Assembly: GCA_037951105.1 (NCBI GenBank)
Contig: JBAMJV010008851.1
Coordinates: 1 to 64,000 of the forward strand
Length of the DNA: 64,000 nucleotides
DNA from: Echinarachnius parma
Lineage: Eukaryota; Echinodermata; Echinoidea; Clypeasteroida; Echinarachniidae
Reading direction: 5' to 3'
Positions 23,662 to 31,863 of this stretch are shown piece by piece. A program made the translations under genes and the position numbers. The notes under the pieces are model-generated. The model searched no databases. It was given only the letters and a program-made list of their open reading frames with translations, and was not told the DNA's origin. Numbering within the stretch: position 1 is the first letter of the stretch; every line of letters begins with the position of its first letter.

Positions 23662-26600
23662 GTCTTTATCATCATCGTCGTATTCATCATCATCCCCATC
23701 ACCATCATCATCATCGCCAACGTCATTATTTGCGTTTATCATAATATTCATTTAGCAAATTATGAAACCGTGTTCCACTACGAAATCGTGAACGTACCTC
23801 GACGAAGCCCTGTAGCATCCGGATGGCGATGACCATCATCGGGCTCACGTGACACGCGAGTGGGATGAAGAGGTTGAGAATAGACGATATAAATATCGCT
23901 GTCGCAAATATTCTGGGCAGATTAAAAACAAAACAAACAAAAACATGAGGAATTAATTACGATTTGGAATATTTTGAACATTTAACAGTTGTCGTTTTAA
24001 CGAGGAAAGAAGGGGTTGCTAAGCTCATTAAAAATAATTAGGCCATATGCGGACACATGCAAAACTTTGGATAAAACTGCCGATCCACTAAAGATACAAC
24101 TGAGTTGTCTCAATTCATGCACACTAATGATGAAATCCATTTAGTGAAGTTTTGCAGGTGTTGATAATGAATTTCTGTTTTCTAAATCATACATGTACGT
24201 CAGCCATAAATATTATTGGTTATATGGGTGGTTCGGACTCGTAAATCAGACTCACGGTGCCACCTTGCGAAAGCCTACCGGTAGCCCACGGTGCGAAATA
24301 CACATTTACTCAGTGATATGTAGTGCGCATTCACCTTGCGAACGCCTAGCGCACGGTGCGAAATACACACTTATTCAGTGATATGTAGTGCGCATCTACC
24401 TTGCGAACACCTAGCGCACGGTGCGAAATACACACTTACTCAGTGATATGTAGTGCGCATCTACCTTGGAAAAACACCTAGCGCACGGTGCGAAATACAC
24501 ACTTACTCAGTGATATGTAGTGCGCATCTACCTTGCGAACGCCTAGCGAACGGTGCGAAATACACACTTACTCAGTGATATGTAGTGCGCATCTACCTTG
24601 CGAACGCCTAGCGAACGGTGCGAAATGCACACTTACTCAGTGTTATGTAGTGCGCATCTACCTTGCGAACGCCTAGCGAACGGTGCGAAATGCACACTTA
24701 CTCTGTGTTATGTAGTGCGCATCTAATTTGCGAACGCCTAGCGAACGGTGCGAAATGCACACTTACTCAGTGTTATGTAGTGCGCATCTACCTTGCGAAC
24801 GCCTAGCGAACGGTGCGAAATACACACTTACTCAGTGTTATGTAGTGCGCATCTACCTTGCAAACGTCTAGCGCACGGTGCGAAATACACATTTACTTTG
24901 TGTTATGTAGTGCGCATTCACCTTGCAAACGCCTAGCGCATGGTGCGAAATGCACATTTACTTAGTGCTATGTAGTGCGCATCTACCTTGCGAACGCCTA
25001 GCGCACGGTGCAAAATACACACTTACTCAATGATATGTAGTGCGCATTCACATTGCGAAAGCCTAGCCCTAACCCTAACCCTAGCGCACGGTGCAAACTA
25101 CACACTTACTCAGTGATGTATAGTGCGCATTCACCTTGCGAAAGCCTAGCCCTAACCCTAGCACACGGTGTGAAATACAAACTTACGATCCCAGCGCATG
25201 ACAGTCTTTATGATCTGAATATTTAAAGTTTATATTCTGAATAATAATGTCGACCAACAGTACATGGCCAAGCGCGACGCCGTGTGTGCGCGCATATGAT
25301 CCTGTATACAGTAATCGCTTGCGCTTGGAGTCTGTTAGATACGCGTGATTAAACCATCGAACAGTTTTCCCGTGATCATGGTGATCGGGATTTAGAGCGC
25401 AACACCACAGACATTGGAGCTGTTTTATACATGTATAAATATATATGTATATAGATGGCAAAGCTATTATGCGATACTGTATCATAAGAGTAAACTCATA
25501 ATATCATGATCATGATATCACATCATACTTATGTTTGCTTTTCCGTCTGACTTCACTGTCGTTAGAGGGCAGTGACAAAGTAAGTATGAATAAAAAACAA
25601 AGTCATCATCGTTCATATCAAATCATCCGCTAGAGTAAGCGATGAATTCGTGTGACTTGATCGAAAGGATATGGCCTTGAAAAGTTGATGACACAGTCGA
25701 TAAAATGGGCGTCCCTCGAATGGCAAAGGGGTATATTCAGCTATCCATTCCATCCAAAGGTTTAGACGAACGGGTTTCGACAAAAAAATAAAGATATATA
25801 CCTTATACGACCCGTACGTAATACAATTTAAAGTTCCCCTTCCCCTGCTTGTGGGGCACGTACATACGAGCGACCTGTGCACGTTGCTATTTAAAGTTCC
25901 CTTTATATACCTCAATTAAACATGTTAAAGCAACAGCGTCGTCATGTTTAAAGAGGGCGCTATTCAAAGGGTTAGCCAGGGCCCCCCAACTCAAAATGGA
26001 AGTTGGCCAAATTTTTAATGAAGAGAACCACCGATTGTTATGTTAATTCGACTGGCTGCCATGGTAATATTAGCGTAAATTCATTCATAATAATGCGCGG
26101 GCGCGAACTTCACAATTATCACGCACGAATTTATGTTATGCCTCTGTTATGACGTCACAATGAAAAACAATATTTTGATCCTAGTAGGGAAATCCCCTGT
26201 TTCTTGACTGTGCGCAATTAAATACAAGTCATGACATCGCGTAACTGTTAGTACTGCGCGTAATTAAAATAATAGAGATGAATTAGAATACTTAAGCGTC
26301 TTTGGTATTATGAAGCGCAATTTTGCTGAGAAGTGCGTGTTTAAATGCCATGGCAACTGCAAGTGCGCAATGCGTAATTACTTTAGCTTTTTGCGTAATG
26401 TGTTAATTTATCCAATGAATCCACGTCTGATAATTTATTCAAATGAAAAAAATCTGACGTACTACCTCATTTGCATGACATTCGGTGCGTATTTTCAAAA
26501 ACTTGCTGATAAAGGTGTGGCCTATCTCTGTGGTTAAAACGCTATACGCTTATTCAGTTGGGGTTCTAGTATTTATATTGTATTTCTGTGGGGTTAGCTC

Positions 26601-27686
26601 TGGGTTAGGCTACCATAAATTGCGTACCTGTTTGCGGGGAACCTCGCGGCCAGGAATCCGCCGGGGACCTGGGTGAGGATATAGCCCCAGAAGAATGACC
26701 CGTGCATGTTGCCAATCGTCTTCACGCTCCAGTGGAACTCGGGCTCCTGCATGGAGGGAGGGAAACCACACAAATAACAAGAACATATTAATAATAAAAT
26801 CATAGGCTATTGTTTGAAAATCACTTTATTGATAATCTTCGTCAACAAAGGATACATAAATTACAAAATATCATATACATTATGCACAATATATATGTTT
26901 AGCCCAATTTAAGTCATACTACTGACTATACAGCTAGGGCATATATACAAATTTTCACAATGACGTGACATGGAAAAGAAAAAAGGGAGGTTTGAAGGGA
27001 ATGTGTGACTGGGAGAATGGCCGAGTATCTGACAAGGCTAGATCGTGGCTTTACGAGGCCCGCGTTTTACGGGGTGTTTACGGCGCCGTAATATAATCGA
27101 CCTTTACTCGGCTTTTCGTGGCTATACGTCACGACTTGGACATTACACACATGTTACATTAATTTTAAACCTACGTGTATAGTTGCCTTTTCCCGCCAAA
27201 CTATGGACAGTCTCACTTTTATATTATGTCGTCGGAGGCTTCGCCCAAGTTGCGATTTCTCGCCAGTTCAAATAATGTTCTATCACAAATAAATAATTGT
27301 CAATTTATTTCAAACTCACGTGTAGTTGCGCCTTCCCGCCGAAGTGAACCGTCTCATTGTTAACCATGTCCACGATAGCCACGCCCAGGTTGCAGCGAAT
27401 CCCGAACGAGATGAGGAACCCGATACAGCTCATCACCGCTACGAGGTACCGCTTCGGGATTCTCACACAGCACCCCGGGCAGTAGGTGCAATCCACCGGG
27501 CAGCGGACCCGCGAGCCGTAGCCGTACGTCTGGTGCTCGAAGTGGAATTTCTCCTTGCCGCCCGCGCCGCCATTTTCGATGGATCCGTCCGGGGCGTTCA
27601 CCACGTTGCCGTCGGGCGTGAATTCGAAGGGCCCGTTCGCCTCGTCCGCGATCAGCGAAGACTTGTCCTCTTTCTTCTGCGTCAAT
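15372..27686 (-). CDS. VGLUT: Vesicular glutamate transporter, coding exons 2-12 (first exon missing)
   Basis: This gene encodes a 12-helix SLC17 transporter that loads glutamate into synaptic vesicles, using the proton-pump membrane potential. Eleven exons join to 605 codons plus stop: 27320-27686, 26628-26746, 23798-23912, 23266-23353, 22570-22656, 21237-21382, 19532-19681, 18476-18608, 17771-17881, 16970-17097 and 15372-15746. Every internal junction has GT..AG and matching phase. Family hallmarks are [17 protein letters not shown] (helix 1), HGSFFWGY (helix 2), [10 protein letters not shown] (helix 4), [32 protein letters not shown] (helix 7), [19 protein letters not shown] and [10 protein letters not shown]. 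The Arg, His and Glu residues known to be needed for transport in mammalian VGLUTs all appear present. The VDMVNN and [11 protein letters not shown] blocks favour VGLUT over sialin. Exon 2 opens with the last base of a split Arg codon, so an upstream exon must supply the start; vertebrate VGLUTs carry about 20-30 residues there. Total length fits the family (about 560-590) with a longer C-terminal tail. Confidence 0.96.
15747..16969 (-). other. VGLUT intron 11
   Basis: This 1,223-bp intron is AT-rich with no exon-like signal. Most of it is a terminal-inverted-repeat element (16229-16874). Confidence 0.9.
16229..16874. mobile_element. Non-autonomous inverted-repeat element in intron 11
   Basis: The left end TTAAAGGGAGTGTCCACCTTTT pairs with the right end AAAAGGCTCACACTCCCTTTGAA, giving terminal inverted repeats of about 20 bp with a few mismatches. 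The 646-bp interior has no open frame of note. The end sequence TTAAAGGG is shared with other element families in this window. Confidence 0.7.
16970..17097 (-). CDS. VGLUT: VGLUT coding exon 11: helix 11
   Basis: The 128-bp exon follows TTTTGGTTAG and ends GATCAC|GTGAGT in phase 0. It encodes the most conserved block of the family, [19 protein letters not shown], then [19 protein letters not shown] and LTKDH. Vertebrates read VCPIIVGAMTKNKS where this protein reads [13 protein letters not shown]. Confidence 0.95.
17405..17554. mobile_element. Short foldback element in VGLUT intron 10
   Basis: Left ACAGTCAGACCTGTC is matched in reverse by right ACACAGGTTTGACTGT. The interior has repeats of GGCCACCTGTCTATAG and GTCACCTGTCTACAG type, so it folds at two scales. 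It looks like a small MITE-type element. The rest of the 673-bp intron is plain AT-rich sequence. Confidence 0.65.
17771..17881 (-). CDS. VGLUT: VGLUT coding exon 10: helices 9-10
   Basis: The 111-bp exon follows TTTAATTGCAG and ends ATTTCAG|GTAATT, in phase 1 on both sides. It encodes [20 protein letters not shown] and then [17 protein letters not shown]. It matches the vertebrate segment [20 protein letters not shown] plus the GFAISG end of helix 10. Confidence 0.94.
18061..18430 (-). mobile_element. Family A inverted-repeat element, copy in intron 9
   Basis: It begins TTAAAGGGATCTATT and ends at GTTACTATAAACAAGGATCC. The body matches the copies listed elsewhere (conserved landmarks: gtgatctgatatgt, gagcaagtaatgagcga, ttccatgcttcttttggtaatacgaata). 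The right terminus is interrupted by extra bases. It fills much of the 594-bp intron between exons 10 and 9. Confidence 0.8.
18476..18608 (-). CDS. VGLUT: VGLUT coding exon 9: helix 8
   Basis: The 133-bp exon follows TTTTGTCCAG and ends AACTGCGGAG|GTAGGT in phase 1. It encodes [20 protein letters not shown], then [20 protein letters not shown] and FNCG. It aligns without gaps to vertebrate [20 protein letters not shown] and QIADFLRSKQILSTTTVRK. Confidence 0.95.
18690..19510. repeat. 12-bp minisatellite filling VGLUT intron 8
   Basis: The unit is about 12 bp (ctcgtcaccca / ctcggcaccca variants) with a visible 48-bp higher-order pattern of four 12-mers around 18725-18870. It degrades toward 19100-19250 and resumes to about 19500. 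Because 12 is divisible by three, frames stay open on both strands: a Ser/Pro-type frame on plus and a Glu/Gly/Ser frame on minus. These are by-products and not genes. Intron 8 spans 18609-19531, so the array is almost the entire intron and ends about 20 bp from the exon 8 donor. Confidence 0.9.
19532..19681 (-). CDS. VGLUT: VGLUT coding exon 8: helix 7
   Basis: The 150-bp exon is in phase 0 at both ends, with acceptor ATGGTCAG and donor TCATCG|GTAAGT. It encodes [19 protein letters not shown], then [17 protein letters not shown] and [15 protein letters not shown] second AG ten bases inside (CAAACAG) would break phase with exon 7, so the upstream AG was chosen. The helix 7 Arg of FCRSW is present. 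Confidence 0.95.
19682..20239 (-). other. Remainder of VGLUT intron 7
   Basis: This is AT-rich intron sequence beyond the exon-copy array. It has a short run of att/aat triplets at about 19700-19745 and nothing else recognisable. Confidence 0.7.
20240..21236 (-). repeat. Array of decayed exon 7 copies in VGLUT intron 7
   Basis: Five copies of the 3' about 107 bp of exon 7, with the adjoining intron start, lie directly downstream of it on a 195-bp period near the exon. Approximate starts are 20243, 20437, 20626, 20821 and 21016. The two copies nearest exon 7 look identical to each other over a full unit. Homology ends at the codon before YESPAK, so helix 6 and the acceptor are absent from every copy. 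The copies at about 20648, 20839 and 21034 retain the donor sequence CACGGTGAGT; the two oldest have lost it. A 1-bp deletion (third copy from the left) or a 4-bp TATA insertion followed by a stop (two nearest copies) breaks the coding frame. Confidence 0.9.
21237..21382 (-). CDS. VGLUT: VGLUT coding exon 7: helix 6 and central cytosolic loop
   Basis: The 146-bp exon follows AATGCTCCAG and ends GTCACG|GTGAGT in phase 0. It encodes [14 protein letters not shown] (helix 6), then [20 protein letters not shown] and the loop end [14 protein letters not shown]. Vertebrates have [24 protein letters not shown] at this point. The 3' 107 bp or so, plus the donor, is the parent of a series of decayed copies in the following intron. 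Confidence 0.95.
21383..22569 (-). other. VGLUT intron 6
   Basis: This 1,187-bp intron contains a low-copy degenerate repeat of the type nnCGGGCAAAnnC at about 21480-21680 with a poly-C run at 21690-21702, related to the array at 7.0-7.2 kb. It also contains a foldback element at 22083-22240. No exon-like sequence was seen. Confidence 0.85.
22083..22240. mobile_element. Foldback element (GCAGAAAGAG family), copy 2
   Basis: Left GTAGTTGCAGAAAGAGATAC plus AATCGATTGTAAGTTACAAT is mirrored at the right by TTACAATCGATTG and TATCTCTTTCTGCAACG. The same terminal motif, GCAGAAAGAGTTGCAATCGAT, forms the element at 4307-4412, so this is a dispersed family. Confidence 0.75.
22570..22656 (-). CDS. VGLUT: VGLUT coding exon 6: helix 5 and start of helix 6
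   Basis: The 87-bp exon follows CCATACAG. It completes a Gly codon, then encodes [15 protein letters not shown] and [13 protein letters not shown], and ends in phase 1 inside a Gly codon. The donor GTAAAAAAAA is weaker than those of neighbouring exons because a T-run (on the plus strand) abuts it. Confidence 0.94.
22657..23265 (-). other. VGLUT intron 5
   Basis: This 609-bp AT-rich intron shows no repeats or conserved elements that I can identify. Confidence 0.85.
23266..23353 (-). CDS. VGLUT: VGLUT coding exon 5: helix 4-5 loop with SLC17 signature
   Basis: The 88-bp exon has acceptor CACTGTTAG and donor TTCTCAG|GTACG. It encodes [16 protein letters not shown] then [13 protein letters not shown] and ends in phase 1. 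This is the conserved cytosolic loop of the SLC17 family. The usual Thr in GVTYPACHG is Glu here, and TTSFC is TLAFS. Confidence 0.94.
23370..23745. repeat. TCA/ATC microsatellite in VGLUT intron 4
   Basis: This is an imperfect (TCA)n tract with interspersed cgt and ttat variants, purest at about 23590-23660. It fills nearly all of the 444-bp intron. Long open frames in all phases (Asp-, Met- or Ile-runs) are artefacts of the triplet repeat. Confidence 0.95.
23798..23912 (-). CDS. VGLUT: VGLUT coding exon 4: helix 3 and start of helix 4
   Basis: The 115-bp exon has acceptor CTGCCCAG and donor GTCGAG|GTACGT. The first base completes the Arg codon begun in exon 3. Then come [17 protein letters not shown] and, on helix 4, [12 protein letters not shown], with the Arg and Glu expected in a VGLUT. 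It ends in phase 0. A long TCA microsatellite begins about 40 bases beyond its donor. Confidence 0.94.
24256..25185. repeat. 65-bp satellite, about 14 copies, in VGLUT intron 3
   Basis: The consensus landmarks are accttgcgaacgcctag, cgcacggtgcgaaatacaca and cttactcagtgatatgtagt, followed by gcgcatct. Copies are well preserved and the period is close to 65 bp. At two unit junctions the sequence gcctag is expanded by telomere-like ccctaa repeats (25067-25083 and 25149-25161). The array sits between exons 3 and 4. The rest of the intron on either side (to 23913 and 26627) is AT-rich with nothing recognised. Confidence 0.93.
26628..26746 (-). CDS. VGLUT: VGLUT coding exon 3: luminal loop end and helix 2
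   Basis: The 119-bp exon lies between CCATGCAG and AACAG|GTACGC. It starts in phase 0 with [20 protein letters not shown] and ends inside an Arg codon (phase 2). It contains the invariant His of helix 2 (HGSFFWGY) followed by [17 protein letters not shown], which matches vertebrate IITQIPGGYIASRLAAN closely. Confidence 0.95.
27165..27282 (-). repeat. Decayed partial copy of exon 2 in VGLUT intron 2
   Basis: On the plus strand, acgtgtatagttgccttttc, then ccgccaaactatggacagtc, then cggaggcttcgcccaagttg, parallels exon 2's acgtgtagttgcgccttccc, ccgccgaagtgaaccgtctc and gccacgcccaggttgc. The match spans about 100 bp and includes the splice junction: the real donor is CAC|GTGAGTTTGAAAT and the copy has CAC|GTAGGTTTAAAAT. 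Several indels break the frame. It lies about 40 bp downstream of exon 2. Confidence 0.7.
27320..27686 (-). CDS. VGLUT: VGLUT coding exon 2: N-terminal cytosolic segment and helix 1
   Basis: The acceptor is ATTTGCAG after a pyrimidine-rich run and the donor is CAC|GTGAGT. The exon supplies one base of a split Arg codon and then 122 codons, starting [10 protein letters not shown] and ending GGKAQLH. The first about 60 residues are acidic and glycine-rich; a Cys-rich stretch ([12 protein letters not shown]) follows, in the position of the vertebrate DCTCFGLPRRY block. Helix 1 ends in [15 protein letters not shown]. The open frame runs 5' of the acceptor for about 18 codons with no ATG (the codon at 27740-27742 is TTG), so translation does not start here. 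Third positions are GC-rich and CpG is frequent, unlike the flanking introns. Confidence 0.95.
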
Positions 27687-27689
27687 CTG

Positions 27690-29187
27690 CAAATATGAGG
27701 ATAGATAAATGGATAAACACAACATTCAAAGTGACCTGACAAGAAATTGAAACGTTTTTTGTCATCTGTCTATAGTACATTATGGTTCTAAGAAAGGTTA
27801 ATGAAATAGCCGATGTCTGGAAGATACACAGGTTTACGGAGCTGCTGCGAAAAACCAACCCTTTCTACTATTCGTATATTATGTTGACGCCCGGTCTCCT
27901 TTAATGTGATGGTTACACTATTCATGTCGTGAGCTGGCCCGAGTCCGTTGAATGGTCATTGCGGAACGTTAACTGTAAACATGAGCTAAAAATAAACACA
28001 TTTGATTCCTTTTACCTTTTTAATAAATGTATTTCCACAAAAAGGGAGGGGTTGTTGTTGTTTCTGTCGTTGTTGTTTTTAAATAGAAAGTTAAATACAA
28101 TGTTTGAATATGGGAAGGAGTGTTGGGGGGGGGGGGGGGGAGGGAGGGGGCTGGTCGTTTATTAACCGATGCGGAAGAAGAATAATTTTATCATTAACAG
28201 TTAACAAAGACAAATAACAGAGCATTTAGCATATAGCTTGATCCGACTAAATGGGAGAAGGGCGCACAAATCAAAATCCGGGGGGGGGGGGGGGGGGGGG
28301 AGGCGTCATACTTTATTTGTTTAATTTAGTATTGACCTTTATTTCACGTTTTCATTTTGCTTTGACAAATTACATGGGCGACTCCGTGCCCCGACCCCTA
28401 GCTACGCCACTGACAGACAACATGATCATCGTTAGAACAAGGCATCATCTCCATGTATTATTGATCGAGGAATTTAGGAACGCAAATGCGTTCAACACCT
28501 ACGAAAAACAAAATCGTCGGTTGAGAAAGAGAAGGGCGCTAAGTCACTTTTGTACTTCGGAGATAAACATGTTTAACGATTGAAAGCCATCATGTATGTA
28601 TCTCTTTTTTATATTACATTCTGATGAATATTCCCCAAATCAAACATAATATAAACAGCATATGAAAGTGTCGCATCAGGTATAGAGGAGGCTCCGACCT
28701 ACAAGATGGTACGCGTAACTCAATAATTTAGACACAAATGGACTTAACGCCCTTTTTACTCTCACCCGACATCGCCTTCATGCACCGTTTGCACATCATT
28801 CACATGTATTATTGATTGGAGAATCAATGAAGCGAATGTGTTCAACACTTAAGACAAAATTTTAATAGCCTTGCGAAAATCATCTCATTATTAAACATTT
28901 CATCGAAAATGTGATACTGATGCTATAAATTTTGTATAATCACACCACTGTGTCGGAACGTTTCAAGTTGAGTATGTTACATGATTTGTTGCTGGTCAAG
29001 CTAAAAGACTTCGTTCGGTTAATAATCGAAAATTGGAACATACAGTAACGGTCACGGAATCTTTTTCACGCGAATATTCTGGAATATCCCGTGCGTTTGT
29101 GCGTGTAACTTACTATATTCGCGTATTTGTGTGAACGGGAAACGCGAGAAGTTTGCGCGGGAATGCGCCAGTTAGGTCTTGTTCGAG
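27690..29187. other. Start of VGLUT intron 1: poly-G tracts and small dispersed repeats
   Basis: Two long G-runs (28126-28142 and 28280-28300) are followed by gctacgccactgaca, the border typical of the poly-G repeats here. Two diverged copies of an approximately 120-bp sequence (catgtattattgat, gcgttcaacac) lie at 28436-28560 and 28785-28870. No exon was found. Confidence 0.6.
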
Positions 29188-29756
29188 TTAAAGGGGAATT
29201 CCACCCCAGAAATGTGATGTTTGCTATAAAATAAAGTGAATATGAAGAATCATGATCGAAAATCTGAGCCAAAACGGTAGAGCAATAAAAAAGTTATGAC
29301 AGGATGAACTTTGCTCCGATTTTTAGTATCGTTCGCAATTGCTATCGATCGTGACGTCACTTGCGAGCTGCAGCCATTTTGACTTCTACATGGAAATTTT
29401 ACAAAATTTAAATTTTCTTAATAACAAAGTAAATTTATGAGCTTACACATTCCAAAGAGGTTGGCCCATCGATATTCTTCTATGAATTCGTGAAAACAAG
29501 CAGAGAAAAATTAATTTTTAGCAGCGAAAATGAGAAATAAGTGTATTTTCATGTACTAAAGCCATGGCGAGTTGCTCGTCAATGATGTTGCATATGGCGG
29601 CAATTTTGAAACGATCGCTCATAACTACATGATGTTCAAATAGGTATAACTCCCGTGTTTCTTGTCTGATTTTGATCAAATTTTCACCAATTATGCCTCT
29701 TATTCTGCTTATTCAAATAACGAATGGTTTTTATCAGGCCCGGAATACCCCTTTAA
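29188..29756. mobile_element. Family C inverted-repeat element, TTAAAGGGGAATTCC
   Basis: The left end TTAAAGGGGAATTCCACCCC and right end GGCCCGGAATACCCCTTTAA are inverted; TTAA stands at both borders. The 569-bp interior is non-coding. A partial copy of the left end in reverse lies at about 40775-40845. Confidence 0.85.
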
Positions 29757-30099
29757 CATGAGTGTATGCGCGGAATATGTAAAGTTATACGCGAGCGCAA
29801 CTGTATGAGAGTACGAGTTTGATGCTAAGGGGTAGCCTTGCACCCTCCCTTTCCCCGAGATTTTTTTTAATATGCAAATATTGTGCAGAAACATAACATT
29901 TCTCAGTAAAACACCCCAATCTGGGCAGAATCAGACCATATTTTGGTAAAATGAACTGATTTGGGGTAGATTGAAGACGGAAATGGTTTTATTCAGGCAA
30001 ATGGAAGCTTGGAATGGAAGTCTGGAATAACAAAAATGCCCTTTCGCTTAGAGCAAAGATCATAATTAAAAACCTTGTTACAAGAATCCATACCTTTAT

Positions 30100-30142
<43 letters not shown>

Positions 30143-30953
30143 TTTATATATATTAATTAATACAATTTGACAAATTCAGACGAAGATTTGATAGAATAAT
30201 GCATACACGGTATGATAATATGTGTTATATACGTTACATTATATTTTAAAAATAAACCATTAACAAGCTGATTATTAGTTTGTTGTACTTGAATTTCTTA
30301 AATTAGATAAAATTGGTTCCACACTTTAGATATACGCACATTGATAGAACTTACATAATATGTACTTATTAAACATCGTGGAGTAGGAAATATACAGAAT
30401 AAACCAGATCGTAAAAATACGTCATAAGATTCACTGGCAATTACCAGGGATTAAAAACAAAATCTATAAAGGGAGCATGTTCCAGACCCAAAACCTATAT
30501 AATTTTGTTCTCCTTTCAACAGTGTGAGTGAAAAAAACAAACAGAAACCGGACATCATCAGCTAAACAAATACAACATCTCAAACTCCTTCGTATGATCA
30601 TATTGCTATCATCTGAAAGATCTGTATGAAGGCCCCATGATAACAAAATTGTACCAAAACGAACATTTTGAAACTCTTTAAATTAATAACCAATAAAGTC
30701 CGATTTCACTTTGTTTTTTTGACTCGCGCTGTCCAGTCAGGCCAAGGCCACTGCATGCATTATACATGTTCTATGTAGGCTAACTCCGGCTACACCCTTC
30801 CTTGCATTCTTGACGTAAACCTACGACATACCATTGAAGGGTTTAATTCCAAAAGGCGCTAATTCCACTTTCCGTGGAAATTGAACGATTGATAATTAAA
30901 CTGAGAGATGCAAGTGCAATGTAATGTAGCTAGCAGTAAATCCACATTTTAGG
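29757..30953. other. AT-rich region with a GATA microsatellite
   Basis: A (GATA)n run of about ten units lies at 30103-30141. Nothing else was recognised. Confidence 0.7.
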
Positions 30954-31863
30954 ACAAATAACGCAATCAAAAACAGCATACGGAGCATTCTAGTTCATAT
31001 TGCCGCGTAAAAATTCGGACATAATTTGTAAAATACAAAAACACATTTCCCCCCAAATTAGAGAAAGTGGATTTAACACCTTTTGGCATTAAGCTCCGCA
31101 TATAGGAAACCGAGAATGTGACGTCATTAGAGACAAATAGTCACGATGTGAGCATACACAAGTCATGCGCGACATAAGCCAACAGTCCAACATACATTTA
31201 TACAAAGTATAATAATTATAATACGATCACATGTTTTGCCTTTTTGTTTTTACCAGACTTCGAGAGAAGATTGAGGGCGCAGGCGAAGTAGACCGGTAAA
31301 CATTGGTAAAGGCAAGATGGTCATAAAAAACAAAATACAATATTACAAAGCTAATTGCGACACAAAAACTAGTTTTGCAGGCTTCCCATAATATTTGCCA
31401 TTGTTTTAAAACAAATAACGCAATAAAATAAAAACAGCATACGGAGCATTCTAGTTCACATCGCCGTTGGCATGTGTACATAGTCGGACATAATTTGTAA
31501 AATACAAAAACACATTTCCCCCCAAATTAGAGAAAGTGGATTTAACACGTTTTGGCATTAAGCTCCGCATATAGGAAACCGAGAATGTGACGTCATTAGA
31601 GGCAAATAGTCACTATGACGACCATACACAAGTCATGCGCGACATAAGCCAACAGTCCAACATACATTTATACAAAGTATAATGATTATAATACGACCAC
31701 AAGGTAATGGTTTGCTTTATTTTACCAGTCGTCGAGAGAAGATTGAGGGCGCAGACGAAGCAGACCGGTAAAGGCAAGATGGTCAGAAAACAAAATGCAA
31801 TATTACAAAGCTAATTGCGACACAATACCTAGCTTTGCAGGCTTCCCATAATATTTGCGATTG
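30954..31863. repeat. Recent ~455-bp tandem duplication
   Basis: Copy 1 (30954-31402) and copy 2 (31411-31863) match closely along their length. Landmarks include acagcatacggagcattcta, aaattagagaaagtggattt, aagtcatgcgcgacataagc and cgagagaagattgagggcgc. Differences are scattered substitutions and a few short indels. Confidence 0.92.

Noticed and set aside
23451..23832. Met-, Ile- and Asp-rich frames
   Set aside because: Pure translations of the TCA microsatellite; part of the plus frame overlaps real exon 4 on the opposite strand.
25067..25161. Chromosome end or ancient telomere fusion
   Set aside because: Only two to three ccctaa units at two satellite junctions; both fit local slippage.
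24256..25185. CRISPR-like array
   Set aside because: Units are contiguous 65-bp satellite copies with no unique spacers, inside an intron of an animal gene.
27687..27742. VGLUT starting within a longer exon 2 (apparent Met at 27742)
   Set aside because: The codon at 27740-27742 is TTG, no in-frame ATG exists before the acceptor, and a good acceptor (ATTTGCAG) lies between it and the conserved region.
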